In this document: piece after piece, positions 1 through 7,756 of the stretch
Position numbering within the stretch: the stretch's first letter is position 1
How the letters are laid out: the number at the start of each line of letters is the position of its first letter
Origin: DATLFI01 sp035524895
GTDB taxonomy: Bacteria; Acidobacteriota; Thermoanaerobaculia; Multivoradales; Multivoraceae
DNA length: 8,033 bases
Assembly: GCA_035524895.1 (NCBI GenBank)
Contig: DATLFI010000012.1
Location: 1 to 8,033 of the forward strand
Reading direction: 5' to 3'
Notes under the pieces: model-generated
Seen by the model: only the letters and a program-made list of their open reading frames with translations
Database searches by the model: none
What the model was told of the DNA's origin: nothing
Made by a program: the position numbers and the translations under genes

Positions 1-1304
1 CGATCCTCGCGCCAGGCCAGCAACGAAGGCAGTAGCACGAGCACGCAGAGCAGGCAGAACAGCACGCCGGTGCCGATCAGGAATCCCATCTGCCGCAGAC
101 CCTCGAACTCCGTGATCAGGAAGACGTAGAACGCGGTCGCAGTCGTCACCGCAGCCGTGAACATGCCCCGTCCGGTGGAACCGCACATCCGTCGAAGCGC
201 CGTCGACAGCCGCTGGCCGCGATTGCGCTCTTCGGCGTAGCGACCGTAGGAGACGATCACGAAGTCGATCGCCAGCCCGACCAGGATCGCGGCGAACCCC
301 GAGGTCAGCGCGTTGAGCTTGCCGACGGTGAACCCCGCGAAGCCGAAGGCGAGAACCACGCCGCAGAACAGGGGCACGAAGGCATAGATCAGCAGCCCGA
401 GGCGGCGGAACGCCACGACGAACAGCAGCATCACCAACGCGAAAGAGGTCACGGCGTTGCTGAGGATCTCGCGGGTCAGCAAGCCCGCGTCCTCGACCGT
501 GATCGCCGCCGCGCCGCCCAGCTCGATCGAGGGCGCCGGAGGCCCGTCGTCTCCGGCGATCTGCGGCCACAGCTCGAGCGCCTCGGCAATGGTGCCGTTG
601 CTGGCGGCCACCAGCTCACGGGCGAACTCGACCTCCTGAGCCGGATGCGAGGGCTTGGCCAGCAGCAGCAGGAGGCGGCGATCGCGCGACAGGAAGTAGC
701 CTCTCGTCAGGTCGATGGGCAGACCCCCGCGGGAGCCCACGAGGCTGTCGATGAAGACCTCGGCGAGACCCAGCGGATCGATGGTCAAGAGCTCGCGCAG
801 GGCTAGGCTCTGCGGCGAGGTGAGGTGCCGTTGCAGGTCCCGGGCGCGACGCTCTATCGCCTCCGGGCCGAGCCTCCGCACGACCTCTGCCCGGCCGGCC
901 TCGTCGAGGAACAGGAACGCCTGCGGGAAGAACTCCTCGATCAGCGTCTCCATGTCCCCGATACGGTGATCGACGTACTCCACCTCCTCGAGAGCCTCGA
1001 GCCTAGGTGCGAGCTCGTCCGCGAAATCGAGGTAGGGGTCGACGACCGCGCCCTCGGGAATGCGCACCGCGACCAGCAGGTAGTCGAGGCTGCCGAACTC
1101 GGAGAGCGCCTCGCGGAAGGCCTCGACCACGGGATCGTCGGCCGGCAGGAGGTTGAGGATCTCGGTATCGAAGCGGATGCGCGTGATACCGACCACCGCC
1201 ACCAGCATCAGCAACCCGGATGCGAGGAACACCCGCCGGTAACGTCGCCGGGCGTAGAGCCCCAACCCCTGCAACAGGTCTTCGATGAAGTCGTGGCGTC
1301 TCAT
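1..1304 (-). CDS. RND/MMPL-family transporter, N-terminal part (cut by window edge)
   Basis: Inner-membrane exporter of the RND superfamily, MMPL type, which would use the proton gradient to move lipids or other hydrophobic compounds; the substrate cannot be read from the sequence. The gene runs off the left edge, leaving 434 complete codons. The visible half has the classic layout. A first membrane segment lies at about residues 25-41. A large periplasmic loop, residues about 42-280, opens with the typical FDTEILNLLPADDPVVEAF. A packed group of membrane segments follows, at about 285-299, 303-327, 334-353, 380-398 and 408-430. The segment with GLAID (Asp347) followed by SYGRYAEE matches the membrane Asp that relays protons in this family. 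The ATG at 1304 overlaps the pgsA stop codon as ATGA, suggesting coupled translation, and a GGGGAG lies upstream. Hopanoid exporters of the HpnN kind have the same plan, but nothing here singles that out. Family certain, substrate unknown. Confidence 0.9.
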   Translation of the reverse strand, partial: MRRHDFIEDLLQGLGLYARRRYRRVFLASGLLMLVAVVGITRIRFDTEILNLLPADDPVVEAFREALSEFGSLDYLLVAVRIPEGAVVDPYLDFADELAPRLEALEEVEYVDHRIGDMETLIEEFFPQAFLFLDEAGRAEVVRRLGPEAIERRARDLQRHLTSPQSLALRELLTIDPLGLAEVFIDSLVGSRGGLPIDLTRGYFLSRDRRLLLLLAKPSHPAQEVEFARELVAASNGTIAEALELWPQIAGDDGPPAPSIELGGAAAITVEDAGLLTREILSNAVTSFALVMLLFVVAFRRLGLLIYAFVPLFCGVVLAFGFAGFTVGKLNALTSGFAAILVGLAIDFVIVSYGRYAEERNRGQRLSTALRRMCGSTGRGMFTAAVTTATAFYVFLITEFEGLRQMGFLIGTGVLFCLLCVLVLLPSLLAWRED

Positions 1305-1864
1305 GCCGCCCCCGGCTCCCCGCCGGGCGGCTCGAGCAGCACGCGGCGACCCAACCGGACAAAGTACTCGACCCCGGAGTACACCGTCGCGACGAGAGCG
1401 ACCCACAGCGCGAGCGGATGGAGCCAGCTCCAGCTCCCCAGCAGGCCGGCCCCGATGGCGAGCGAGATGGCGACGATCTGCGTCACCGTCTTGAGCTTGC
1501 CCGAGAAGCTCGCCGCGACCACCACGTTCTGTGCCGCAGCGAGGCTCCGCAGCGTCGAAACCGCGAACTCGCGCGCCACGATCACCACCACGATCCAGGC
1601 CGGCGCGCGGTCGAGCCCCACCAGCGAGATGAACGCCGCGGAGGTGAGGATCTTGTCGGCGGCGGGGTCGAGCAACTTGCCGAGGCGCGTGATCTGACGC
1701 CGCCTGCGGGCCACGAAACCGTCGAGGAAATCCGTCAGCGCCGCCAACAGGAACACCGCGAGAGCGAGCACGTCCTTGCCGTTCACCTCGGTGAGCAGGA
1801 TCACCACCAAGAGCGGCACCAGCAGGATGCGAAAGAGCGTGATGAGGTTGGGCAGGTTCAGCAT
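1301..1864 (-). CDS. pgsA: CDP-diacylglycerol--glycerol-3-phosphate 3-phosphatidyltransferase
   Basis: Integral inner-membrane enzyme that transfers phosphatidyl from CDP-diacylglycerol to sn-glycerol 3-phosphate, the committed step to phosphatidylglycerol and cardiolipin. The full CDP-alcohol phosphotransferase signature is present: Asp45, Asp48, Gly49, Ala52, Arg53, then Gly62, Asp66 and Asp70 with exact family spacing. The protein is 187 residues, normal for PgsA. It has hydrophobic segments at about 10-25, 32-47, 72-85, 88-100, 124-142 and 148-163, and a basic C-terminal tail. I chose the ATG at 1864 because the product then begins MLNLPNLITLFR, the usual PgsA N-terminus. A GTG at 1894 in the same frame would add ten residues of no family character. 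It follows the lytic transglycosylase gene after 55 bp and overlaps the MMPL gene by four bases. PgsA rather than phosphatidylserine synthase or cardiolipin synthase is inferred from the LPN start and the length. Confidence 0.93.
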   Translation of the reverse strand: MLNLPNLITLFRILLVPLLVVILLTEVNGKDVLALAVFLLAALTDFLDGFVARRRRQITRLGKLLDPAADKILTSAAFISLVGLDRAPAWIVVVIVAREFAVSTLRSLAAAQNVVVAASFSGKLKTVTQIVAISLAIGAGLLGSWSWLHPLALWVALVATVYSGVEYFVRLGRRVLLEPPGGEPGAA

Positions 1865-1919
1865 TGGACTGATGGAGCGGCTGAGGCAGCCCACAGCGCC
1901 AAGCCGGCGCGGTACCGCC

Positions 1920-2584
1920 TCAGCGGGGGGTCGTCAGCAGGAGCTGGCCGCGCGCGTCACGGCTGGCGACCACCGGACGGCCACGCGGCGCGGCGAGCGC
2001 GGCAGGCGGGGATGCGGCAGGCGCGGAAGCGGCAGGCGGCGAGTACGCCGCGGATCCTCGGTACAGGCTCATCACCTTCTTCACGTAGTCCGTGGTCTCG
2101 CGGTAGGGCGGCACCCCTCGATGCCGCTCGACCGCGCCCGGACCGGCGTTGTAGCCGGCGAGCGCTAGCTCCAGATCTCCAGCGAAACGATCGAGCATCT
2201 GCCTCAGGTAGCGAGTCCCGCCCCGCAGGTTCTGCACCGCGTCCCAAGGATCCAACACGCCGAGCTCCCGCGCGGTGTCGGGCATCAGTTGCATCAGGCC
2301 CATCGCGCCCTTGCGCGAGAGCGCAGAAGCATCGTAGCCGGACTCGACCTGAATCAACGCCTGGACAAGACGTGGGTCGAGCGCGTGCTCGGTGGCATAA
2401 CGGTCGATCCACGACGTGAGGCCCTGCGGCGGGGCCAGCCGGCGCTGAGCTCGGCCCAGCGGAGGCGATGGCGCGACCGTCACCAGCAGCAGCGTTCCGT
2501 CTTCCTGGCGCTTGGCCACGATCTCCGCCTCGAGCAGCGACGGGAGGCACGCCAGGACAGCAGCGAGCCAGACGACGCGCGCGC

Positions 2585-2588
<4 letters not shown>
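1920..2588 (-). CDS. Exported lytic transglycosylase, SLT (Slt70-type) domain
   Basis: Periplasmic enzyme that cleaves the MurNAc-GlcNAc bond of peptidoglycan to form 1,6-anhydro ends. The product has 222 residues. A signal peptide covers residues 1-21, ending LLEA before EIVAK, with no lipobox at the cleavage site. The catalytic domain spans about 58-178. The catalytic Glu82 lies in IQVESGYD, followed by GAMGLMQLMP (94-103), NLRGGTRYL (120-128) and GYNAGPGAV (145-153), all hallmark SLT motifs. A Pro/Ala-rich linker (184-201) leads to a short C-terminal strand-like segment. That segment, VVASRDARGQLLLTTPR, resembles the mature N-terminus, IVAKRQEDGTLLLVTV. The start is the GTG at 2588, which overlaps the alaS TGA as GTGA and directly yields the signal peptide. 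The longer open frame reaching 3401 lies inside alaS and has no matching family sequence. It could be general cell-wall turnover or wall opening for envelope machines such as pili; the sequence does not decide. Confidence 0.93.
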
Positions 2589-5308
<2,720 letters not shown>

Positions 5309-5432
5309 CGCGACGCTCGAAGCAGGTGCGAAACCACGCCGGCGACCGGCCTGCGACGGCAGCCGTGGCGAACGCAGGACTGCCCGGAAGCCGCCTTCGG
5401 CCAGGGGCCTCCGAGCCTGCCAGGCGGCCTCG
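5309..5432 (-). other. recX-alaS intergenic leader
   Basis: This 124-bp stretch between the recX stop and the alaS start holds no convincing gene. On the minus strand a 7-bp perfect inverted repeat, GCCGCCT (5422-5428) with AGGCGGC (5390-5396), encloses 25 bases that are themselves GC-rich and partly self-complementary. There is no run of T after it, so it is not a standard Rho-independent terminator. No strong Shine-Dalgarno is seen before the alaS ATG; GAGCG at about -10 is the best candidate. The stem could be an attenuating leader or chance in GC-rich DNA. Confidence 0.35.
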
Positions 5433-5981
5433 CTACCCGGCGTTGTCCTCTTCGAGAGGCAGCTCACGTGCCGGCAACTGCAAATCGCCGAGAACGCTGA
5501 GGATATCACGCCGACCGAAGCCTCGGCGATCCAGATGACGCGCGAGTGCAGCCGGGTCGACGGCACCCGGCCTGCCCGCCTGACGGGACAGCCAGCGCTC
5601 GGCGACCGCCCGGGCGCGGGCGTTCTCGCCGTCCTCGCCGCCAGCATCCAGGTGCTCGGCGATGGCCTCGCGCTCGAGCCCGAGCCGCGCCAGGCCGGCG
5701 GCGAGCCGTCTCGGTCCGTCGCCGCGACGCCGGCGCACCCGCAGCCACTCCTCGGCGGCCCTGCGGTCGTCCAGGTAGCCTTCCTGCCTCAGTCGCGCGG
5801 AGGTCTCGGCCACCTCGCCGGCCGGATAGCCGCGCTGCGCGAGCTTGAGCTGCAGCTCACGCTCGAAGTGAAAGCGTCGCGCGAGCAACCGGAGCGCTCG
5901 GTCGTAGCACGAGACCGGCACCTGCCGTCGACCGGCCCGAGCACGACCTGGGGTGCCGTCGCCCGGCGGGGCGTCCATCAT
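5433..5981 (-). CDS. recX: Regulatory protein RecX
   Basis: Small cytoplasmic modulator of RecA; in studied members it binds the RecA filament, caps its growth and limits recombination and SOS induction. The 182-residue product has the family's run of three-helix repeats. The first is about 25-70, with YDRALRLLARR, ELQLKLAQRGYPAGEV and the key GYLDDRRAAEEWLRVRR. The second is about 80-115, with RRGDGPRRLAAGLARLGLEREAI. The third is about 130-170, with DPAALARHLDRRGFGRRDILSVL. The usual Phe/Tyr after LDDxR is Ala here. The start is the first of two adjacent ATG codons (5981, 5978). A GAGG about 11 bases upstream is a fair ribosome site. The first 20 or so residues are Gly/Pro/Arg-rich and unlike the family core, so a GTG further in is possible. 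It sits 45 bp after pilT, and no recA is visible in the window. Confidence 0.92.
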   Translation of the reverse strand: MMDAPPGDGTPGRARAGRRQVPVSCYDRALRLLARRFHFERELQLKLAQRGYPAGEVAETSARLRQEGYLDDRRAAEEWLRVRRRRGDGPRRLAAGLARLGLEREAIAEHLDAGGEDGENARARAVAERWLSRQAGRPGAVDPAALARHLDRRGFGRRDILSVLGDLQLPARELPLEEDNAG

Positions 5982-6026
5982 GCGGCGAGGCGCCTCGGGC
6001 GGCGACTCCCGCAGGCGGCGCGGCGG

Positions 6027-7220
6027 TCAGCGCTCGACATCGAGGGCGGGATCCTCGACCAGGAACTGGGAGTCGTCGAGGGACATCATGTCCTCCTCGC
6101 CGGGGACCTGCAGTCGTTCGTCCATCTCCTGGCGCGAGAGATCTCCCGTGGACTGGATGCCCTCGATCTTGAGCCGGAACTCGTTCGGGTTGGAAGCCCG
6201 CAGCATCGCCTCCTCGAGCGTGATCAAACCGCCGCGGTACAGCAGATAGAGCGACTGGTCGAACGTCTGCATGCCGTACTGGCTGGTGCCGAGAGCGATC
6301 TGATCGCGGATGAAGCGGGTCTTTTCCTTGTTCTCGATGCAATCGCGAATGTAGGGCGTGGTGACCATCACCTCGACCGCGGGCACTCTGCCCATGCCGT
6401 CCGCGCGCGGCAGCAGGCGCATCGAGACCACGGCCATCAGCACCTGCGAGAGCTGGATGCGGATCTGCTTCTGGTGATGCGGCGGGAACACCGAGATGAT
6501 GCGGTTGATGGTCTCGGTGGCGTCGAGCGTGTGCAGGGTGGAGAACACCAGATGCCCGGTCTCGGCGGCCAACAGCGCGGTCTCGATGGTCTCGAAGTCG
6601 CGCATTTCTCCGACCAGGATGACGTCGGGGTCCTGGCGCAGGCCCGCGCGGAGGGCATGGGCGTAGTCGTGGGTATCGACGTCGAGCTCGCGCTGGTTGA
6701 TGATGGATTTCTTGTCGCGGTGCAGGTACTCGATCGGGTCCTCGATGGTGACGATGTGCTCGCCCCGGCTGCTGTTGATGTAGTCGATCATTGCCGCGAG
6801 CGTCGTCGATTTGCCCGAACCGGTGGTGCCGGTGCAGAGCACCATGCCCCGTCGCTCGTCGCAGATCTTCTCCAGCACCGGCGGCAGCATCAGCTCGCGC
6901 ACGGTGAGGATGCGAGCCGGGATTACACGCAGCACCAGGCCGACCGTGCCACGCTGCTGGAACACGTTGCAGCGGAAACGTCCCAACCCTGGCACCGAAT
7001 AGGCGAGGTCGATGTCGAGGTCCTCCTTGAAGCGTTGCTTCTGGCGCGCATTCATCATCGAGAACGACATCGCCACGGTGTCCTCTTGCATCAACCGCTT
7101 GAGCTCGTGCAGGACCTTGAGCTCGCCATCGACCCGCAAGATCGGCGGCGAGCCGACCTTGAGGTGGACGTCCGAGGCCTTGTTCTCGACCCCGATCTTG
7201 AGGATGTCGTTGATGTTCAT
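6027..7220 (-). CDS. pilT: Type IV pilus retraction ATPase PilT (twitching motility)
   Basis: Hexameric cytoplasmic AAA-type ATPase of the secretion ATPase superfamily that acts at the inner-membrane base of type IV pili and drives pilus depolymerisation. The product has 397 residues; PilT is usually 340-380. The N-terminal PAS-like domain begins MNINDILKIGVENKASDVHL. Further on are the Walker A motif GTTGSGKST (131-139), the Asp box VTIEDPIEYLH (157-167), Walker B VILVGEMRD (200-208) with catalytic Glu205, and the His box TGHLVFSTLHT (221-231). The C-terminal domain has YGMQTFDQSL (315-324) and ASNPNEF (342-348). Residues 358-397 form an acidic tail (DMMSLDDSQFLVED) beyond the usual end. The start is the ATG at 7220, which has GGAG seven bases upstream. 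A TTG at 7253 would add 11 residues without family match. No other pilus gene is in the window. The paralogue PilU is the main alternative. Confidence 0.93.
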   Translation of the reverse strand: MNINDILKIGVENKASDVHLKVGSPPILRVDGELKVLHELKRLMQEDTVAMSFSMMNARQKQRFKEDLDIDLAYSVPGLGRFRCNVFQQRGTVGLVLRVIPARILTVRELMLPPVLEKICDERRGMVLCTGTTGSGKSTTLAAMIDYINSSRGEHIVTIEDPIEYLHRDKKSIINQRELDVDTHDYAHALRAGLRQDPDVILVGEMRDFETIETALLAAETGHLVFSTLHTLDATETINRIISVFPPHHQKQIRIQLSQVLMAVVSMRLLPRADGMGRVPAVEVMVTTPYIRDCIENKEKTRFIRDQIALGTSQYGMQTFDQSLYLLYRGGLITLEEAMLRASNPNEFRLKIEGIQSTGDLSRQEMDERLQVPGEEDMMSLDDSQFLVEDPALDVER

Positions 7221-7225
7221 GGCGA

Positions 7226-7250
7226 CGCTCCGGATCCCTGCGCCGGAGCG
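7226..7250 (-). promoter_or_regulatory. Hairpin covering the pilT Shine-Dalgarno
   Basis: On the minus strand CGCTCCGG (7243-7250) and CCGGAGCG (7226-7233) form a perfect 8-bp inverted repeat around a 9-base loop. The GGAG that serves as the pilT ribosome-binding site (7228-7231, seven bases before the ATG) lies wholly inside the downstream arm. In the folded mRNA the site would be masked, so translation of pilT could depend on melting, a competing fold or a bound protein. The repeat is seen directly; the control role is inferred. All 16 stem bases pair, and six of the eight pairs are G-C. Confidence 0.5.
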
Positions 7251-7374
7251 CAACGTCGCGCGCTTCGGGTCGGGGCTCCTACGACGGGCTGGATGGAACC
7301 TTGCGTTCGATGTTAGCCCGAATCATCGGAAGGTGACATCCGAGATGGCGAGCTCAGAGCGTCCCGCTTTCCGG
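7251..7374 (-). other. pilT upstream region, no gene
   Basis: These 124 bp between the inverted-repeat element and the pilT leader hairpin contain no coding sequence with family character. A 6-bp inverted repeat (CGGGCT at 7285-7290 and AGCCCG at 7315-7320) is present. On the minus strand TAACAT at about 7312-7317 resembles a -10 box in four of six positions but has no good -35 partner. The pilT promoter may lie here or inside the element; neither can be proved from sequence alone. Confidence 0.3.
7364..7371 (+). repeat. Flanking 8-bp direct repeat, left copy
   Basis: CCGCTTTC lies three bases outside the left end of the inverted-repeat element. The identical octamer occurs at 7745-7752, one base outside the right end. 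Placed like this on both sides of a palindromic element, it could be the target-site duplication of its insertion. The match may also be chance, because the spacing to the two ends is unequal. Confidence 0.4.
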
Positions 7375-7408
7375 GCTAGCAGCCCGTGGTGGAACCCCCG
7401 TGGGCTGC
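7375..7408 (+). repeat. Left terminal inverted repeat of the element
   Basis: The outer 17 bases match the right end perfectly in inverted orientation, and the following 17 match with two substitutions and a one-base gap. The same stretch contains its own hairpin, GCAGCCC (7379-7385) pairing with GGGCTGC (7402-7408). An end that is both an inverted repeat and a local stem is typical of transposase-recognised ends and of REP-like palindromes. Confidence 0.75.
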
Positions 7409-7411
7409 GTT

Positions 7412-7510
7412 GGGAGCGCCGTGGGGCCGGATGCAAGGCGCGGGAGCGGTGGCGATGCTGGGTCCATCGCTGAGCGAGCGCAACACCGCAGACGGCCCCA
7501 CGCCGCCCCC
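7412..7510. repeat. Nested imperfect hairpin within the element
   Basis: The 18-bp arms at 7412-7429 and 7493-7510 pair at 16 of 18 positions, with the core GTGGGGCCG facing CGGCCCCAC. Inside them GCGGTG (7446-7451) pairs with CACCGC (7484-7489), and inside that GCGATG (7452-7457) pairs with CATCGC (7465-7470). Three stems stacked in the right order are more than high GC content alone would normally give, and suggest selection on a folded RNA or single-stranded DNA form. Confidence 0.55.
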
Positions 7511-7536
7511 TACCAGAGCCGCGCAGCGGCGACGTC

Positions 7537-7573
7537 GGTGCAGGCAAGCTGCCCGGGGCAGCTTGCTTGCACC
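7537..7573. repeat. Central 37-nt palindrome of the element
   Basis: Two 18-base arms (7537-7554 and 7556-7573) surround a single G and are complementary at 17 of 18 positions. The one exception, G7543 facing T7567, still allows a G-U pair in plus-strand RNA. The cores are GCAAGCTGCCC and GGGCAGCTTGC. It lies within about four bases of the exact midpoint of the element. No T-run follows on either strand, so it is not a canonical Rho-independent terminator. Confidence 0.8.
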
Positions 7574-7655
7574 CACCCTTTGGGCGCGGGGGTTTCGGGA
7601 CCCCGACTGCGTTGGGCCTCCTGCACGATGTCACCGCATCGCGTTCGTCGGCCCC

Positions 7656-7675
7656 GCGCACGCGTCCGCGTGCGC
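7656..7675. repeat. Perfect 9-bp hairpin in the right half of the element
   Basis: GCGCACGCG (7656-7664) and CGCGTGCGC (7667-7675) are perfect inverted repeats separated by TC. When folded the loop would be four bases with eight paired. It is one of several short stems between the central palindrome and the right end. Confidence 0.6.
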
Positions 7676-7708
7676 CTCCGCCTTGCCAGCGGCCGCAGAT
7701 CCCCGCGC

Positions 7709-7743
7709 GCAGCCTCACGCGGGTTTCACCACGGGCTGCTAGC
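7709..7743 (-). repeat. Right terminal inverted repeat of the element
   Basis: Read on the minus strand this end starts with the same 17 bases as the left end and continues with near identity. It contains a local stem, GCAGCCT (7709-7715) against GGGCTGC (7733-7739), with one T-G pair, mirroring the hairpin at the left end. Confidence 0.75.
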
Positions 7744-7744
7744 G

Positions 7745-7752
7745 CCGCTTTC
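7745..7752 (+). repeat. Flanking 8-bp direct repeat, right copy
   Basis: A CCGCTTTC identical to 7364-7371, lying between the right end of the inverted-repeat element and the mutY stop codon. It is a possible target-site duplication partner of the left copy. Confidence 0.4.
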
Positions 7753-7756
7753 GCGA

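Larger units (their letters stand above)
7375..7743. mobile_element. MITE-like element with long terminal inverted repeats, no transposase
   Basis: This 369-bp element fills the mutY-pilT gap. Its ends share a perfect 17-bp inverted repeat, GCTAGCAGCCCGTGGTG (7375-7391), with its reverse complement at 7727-7743. The match continues inward as AACCC, CGTG and GCTGCG with two mismatches and one indel, about 34 bp in all. Each end also folds on itself: GCAGCCC/GGGCTGC at 7379-7408, and GCAGCCT/GGGCTGC at 7709-7739. The interior holds a nested stem at 7412-7510, a central palindrome at 7537-7573 and small hairpins at 7518-7530, 7589-7604, 7626-7641 and 7656-7675. CTAG at 7376-7379 and 7739-7742 would be the duplicated target if insertion were at CTAG, as in IS5-group elements with YTAR targets. 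No open frame in it resembles a transposase. It starts 13 bp beyond the mutY stop. A non-autonomous transposable element fits best; a structured non-coding RNA is the alternative. Confidence 0.72.

Noticed and set aside
1..720. Plus-strand small frames opposite the MMPL gene (for example 457-639)
   Set aside because: The minus strand reads continuously as a membrane transporter with ordered transmembrane segments, so these are shadows.
5390..5428. alaS leader stem as a T-box or similar riboswitch
   Set aside because: None of the conserved T-box landmarks is visible. The stem is short with a long GC-rich loop, and T-boxes are mainly a Firmicutes feature.
5309..5647. N-terminal extension of AlaS by 113 codons
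   Set aside because: The frame is open because it shadows recX; the added sequence is Arg/Ser/Pro-rich, and the family N-terminus begins exactly at the ATG at 5308.
5986..5997. Perfect 12-bp palindrome CGAGGCGCCTCG upstream of recX, considered as a LexA-like operator
   Set aside because: It resembles no LexA box known to me, is wholly GC-driven and overlaps the recX ribosome-binding region; chance is as likely.
7221..7253. Upstream TTG start for PilT
   Set aside because: The ATG at 7220 has GGAG at the right distance and gives the family N-terminus. The TTG adds 11 unmatched residues.
7301..7345. Sigma-70 promoter for pilT using TAACAT as the -10 box
   Set aside because: Only four of six bases match, and there is no acceptable -35 hexamer at 16-18 bp; not strong enough to list as a promoter.
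7537..7573. Central palindrome as a Rho-independent terminator for mutY
   Set aside because: No T-run follows the stem on either strand, and it lies about 180 bases beyond the mutY stop.
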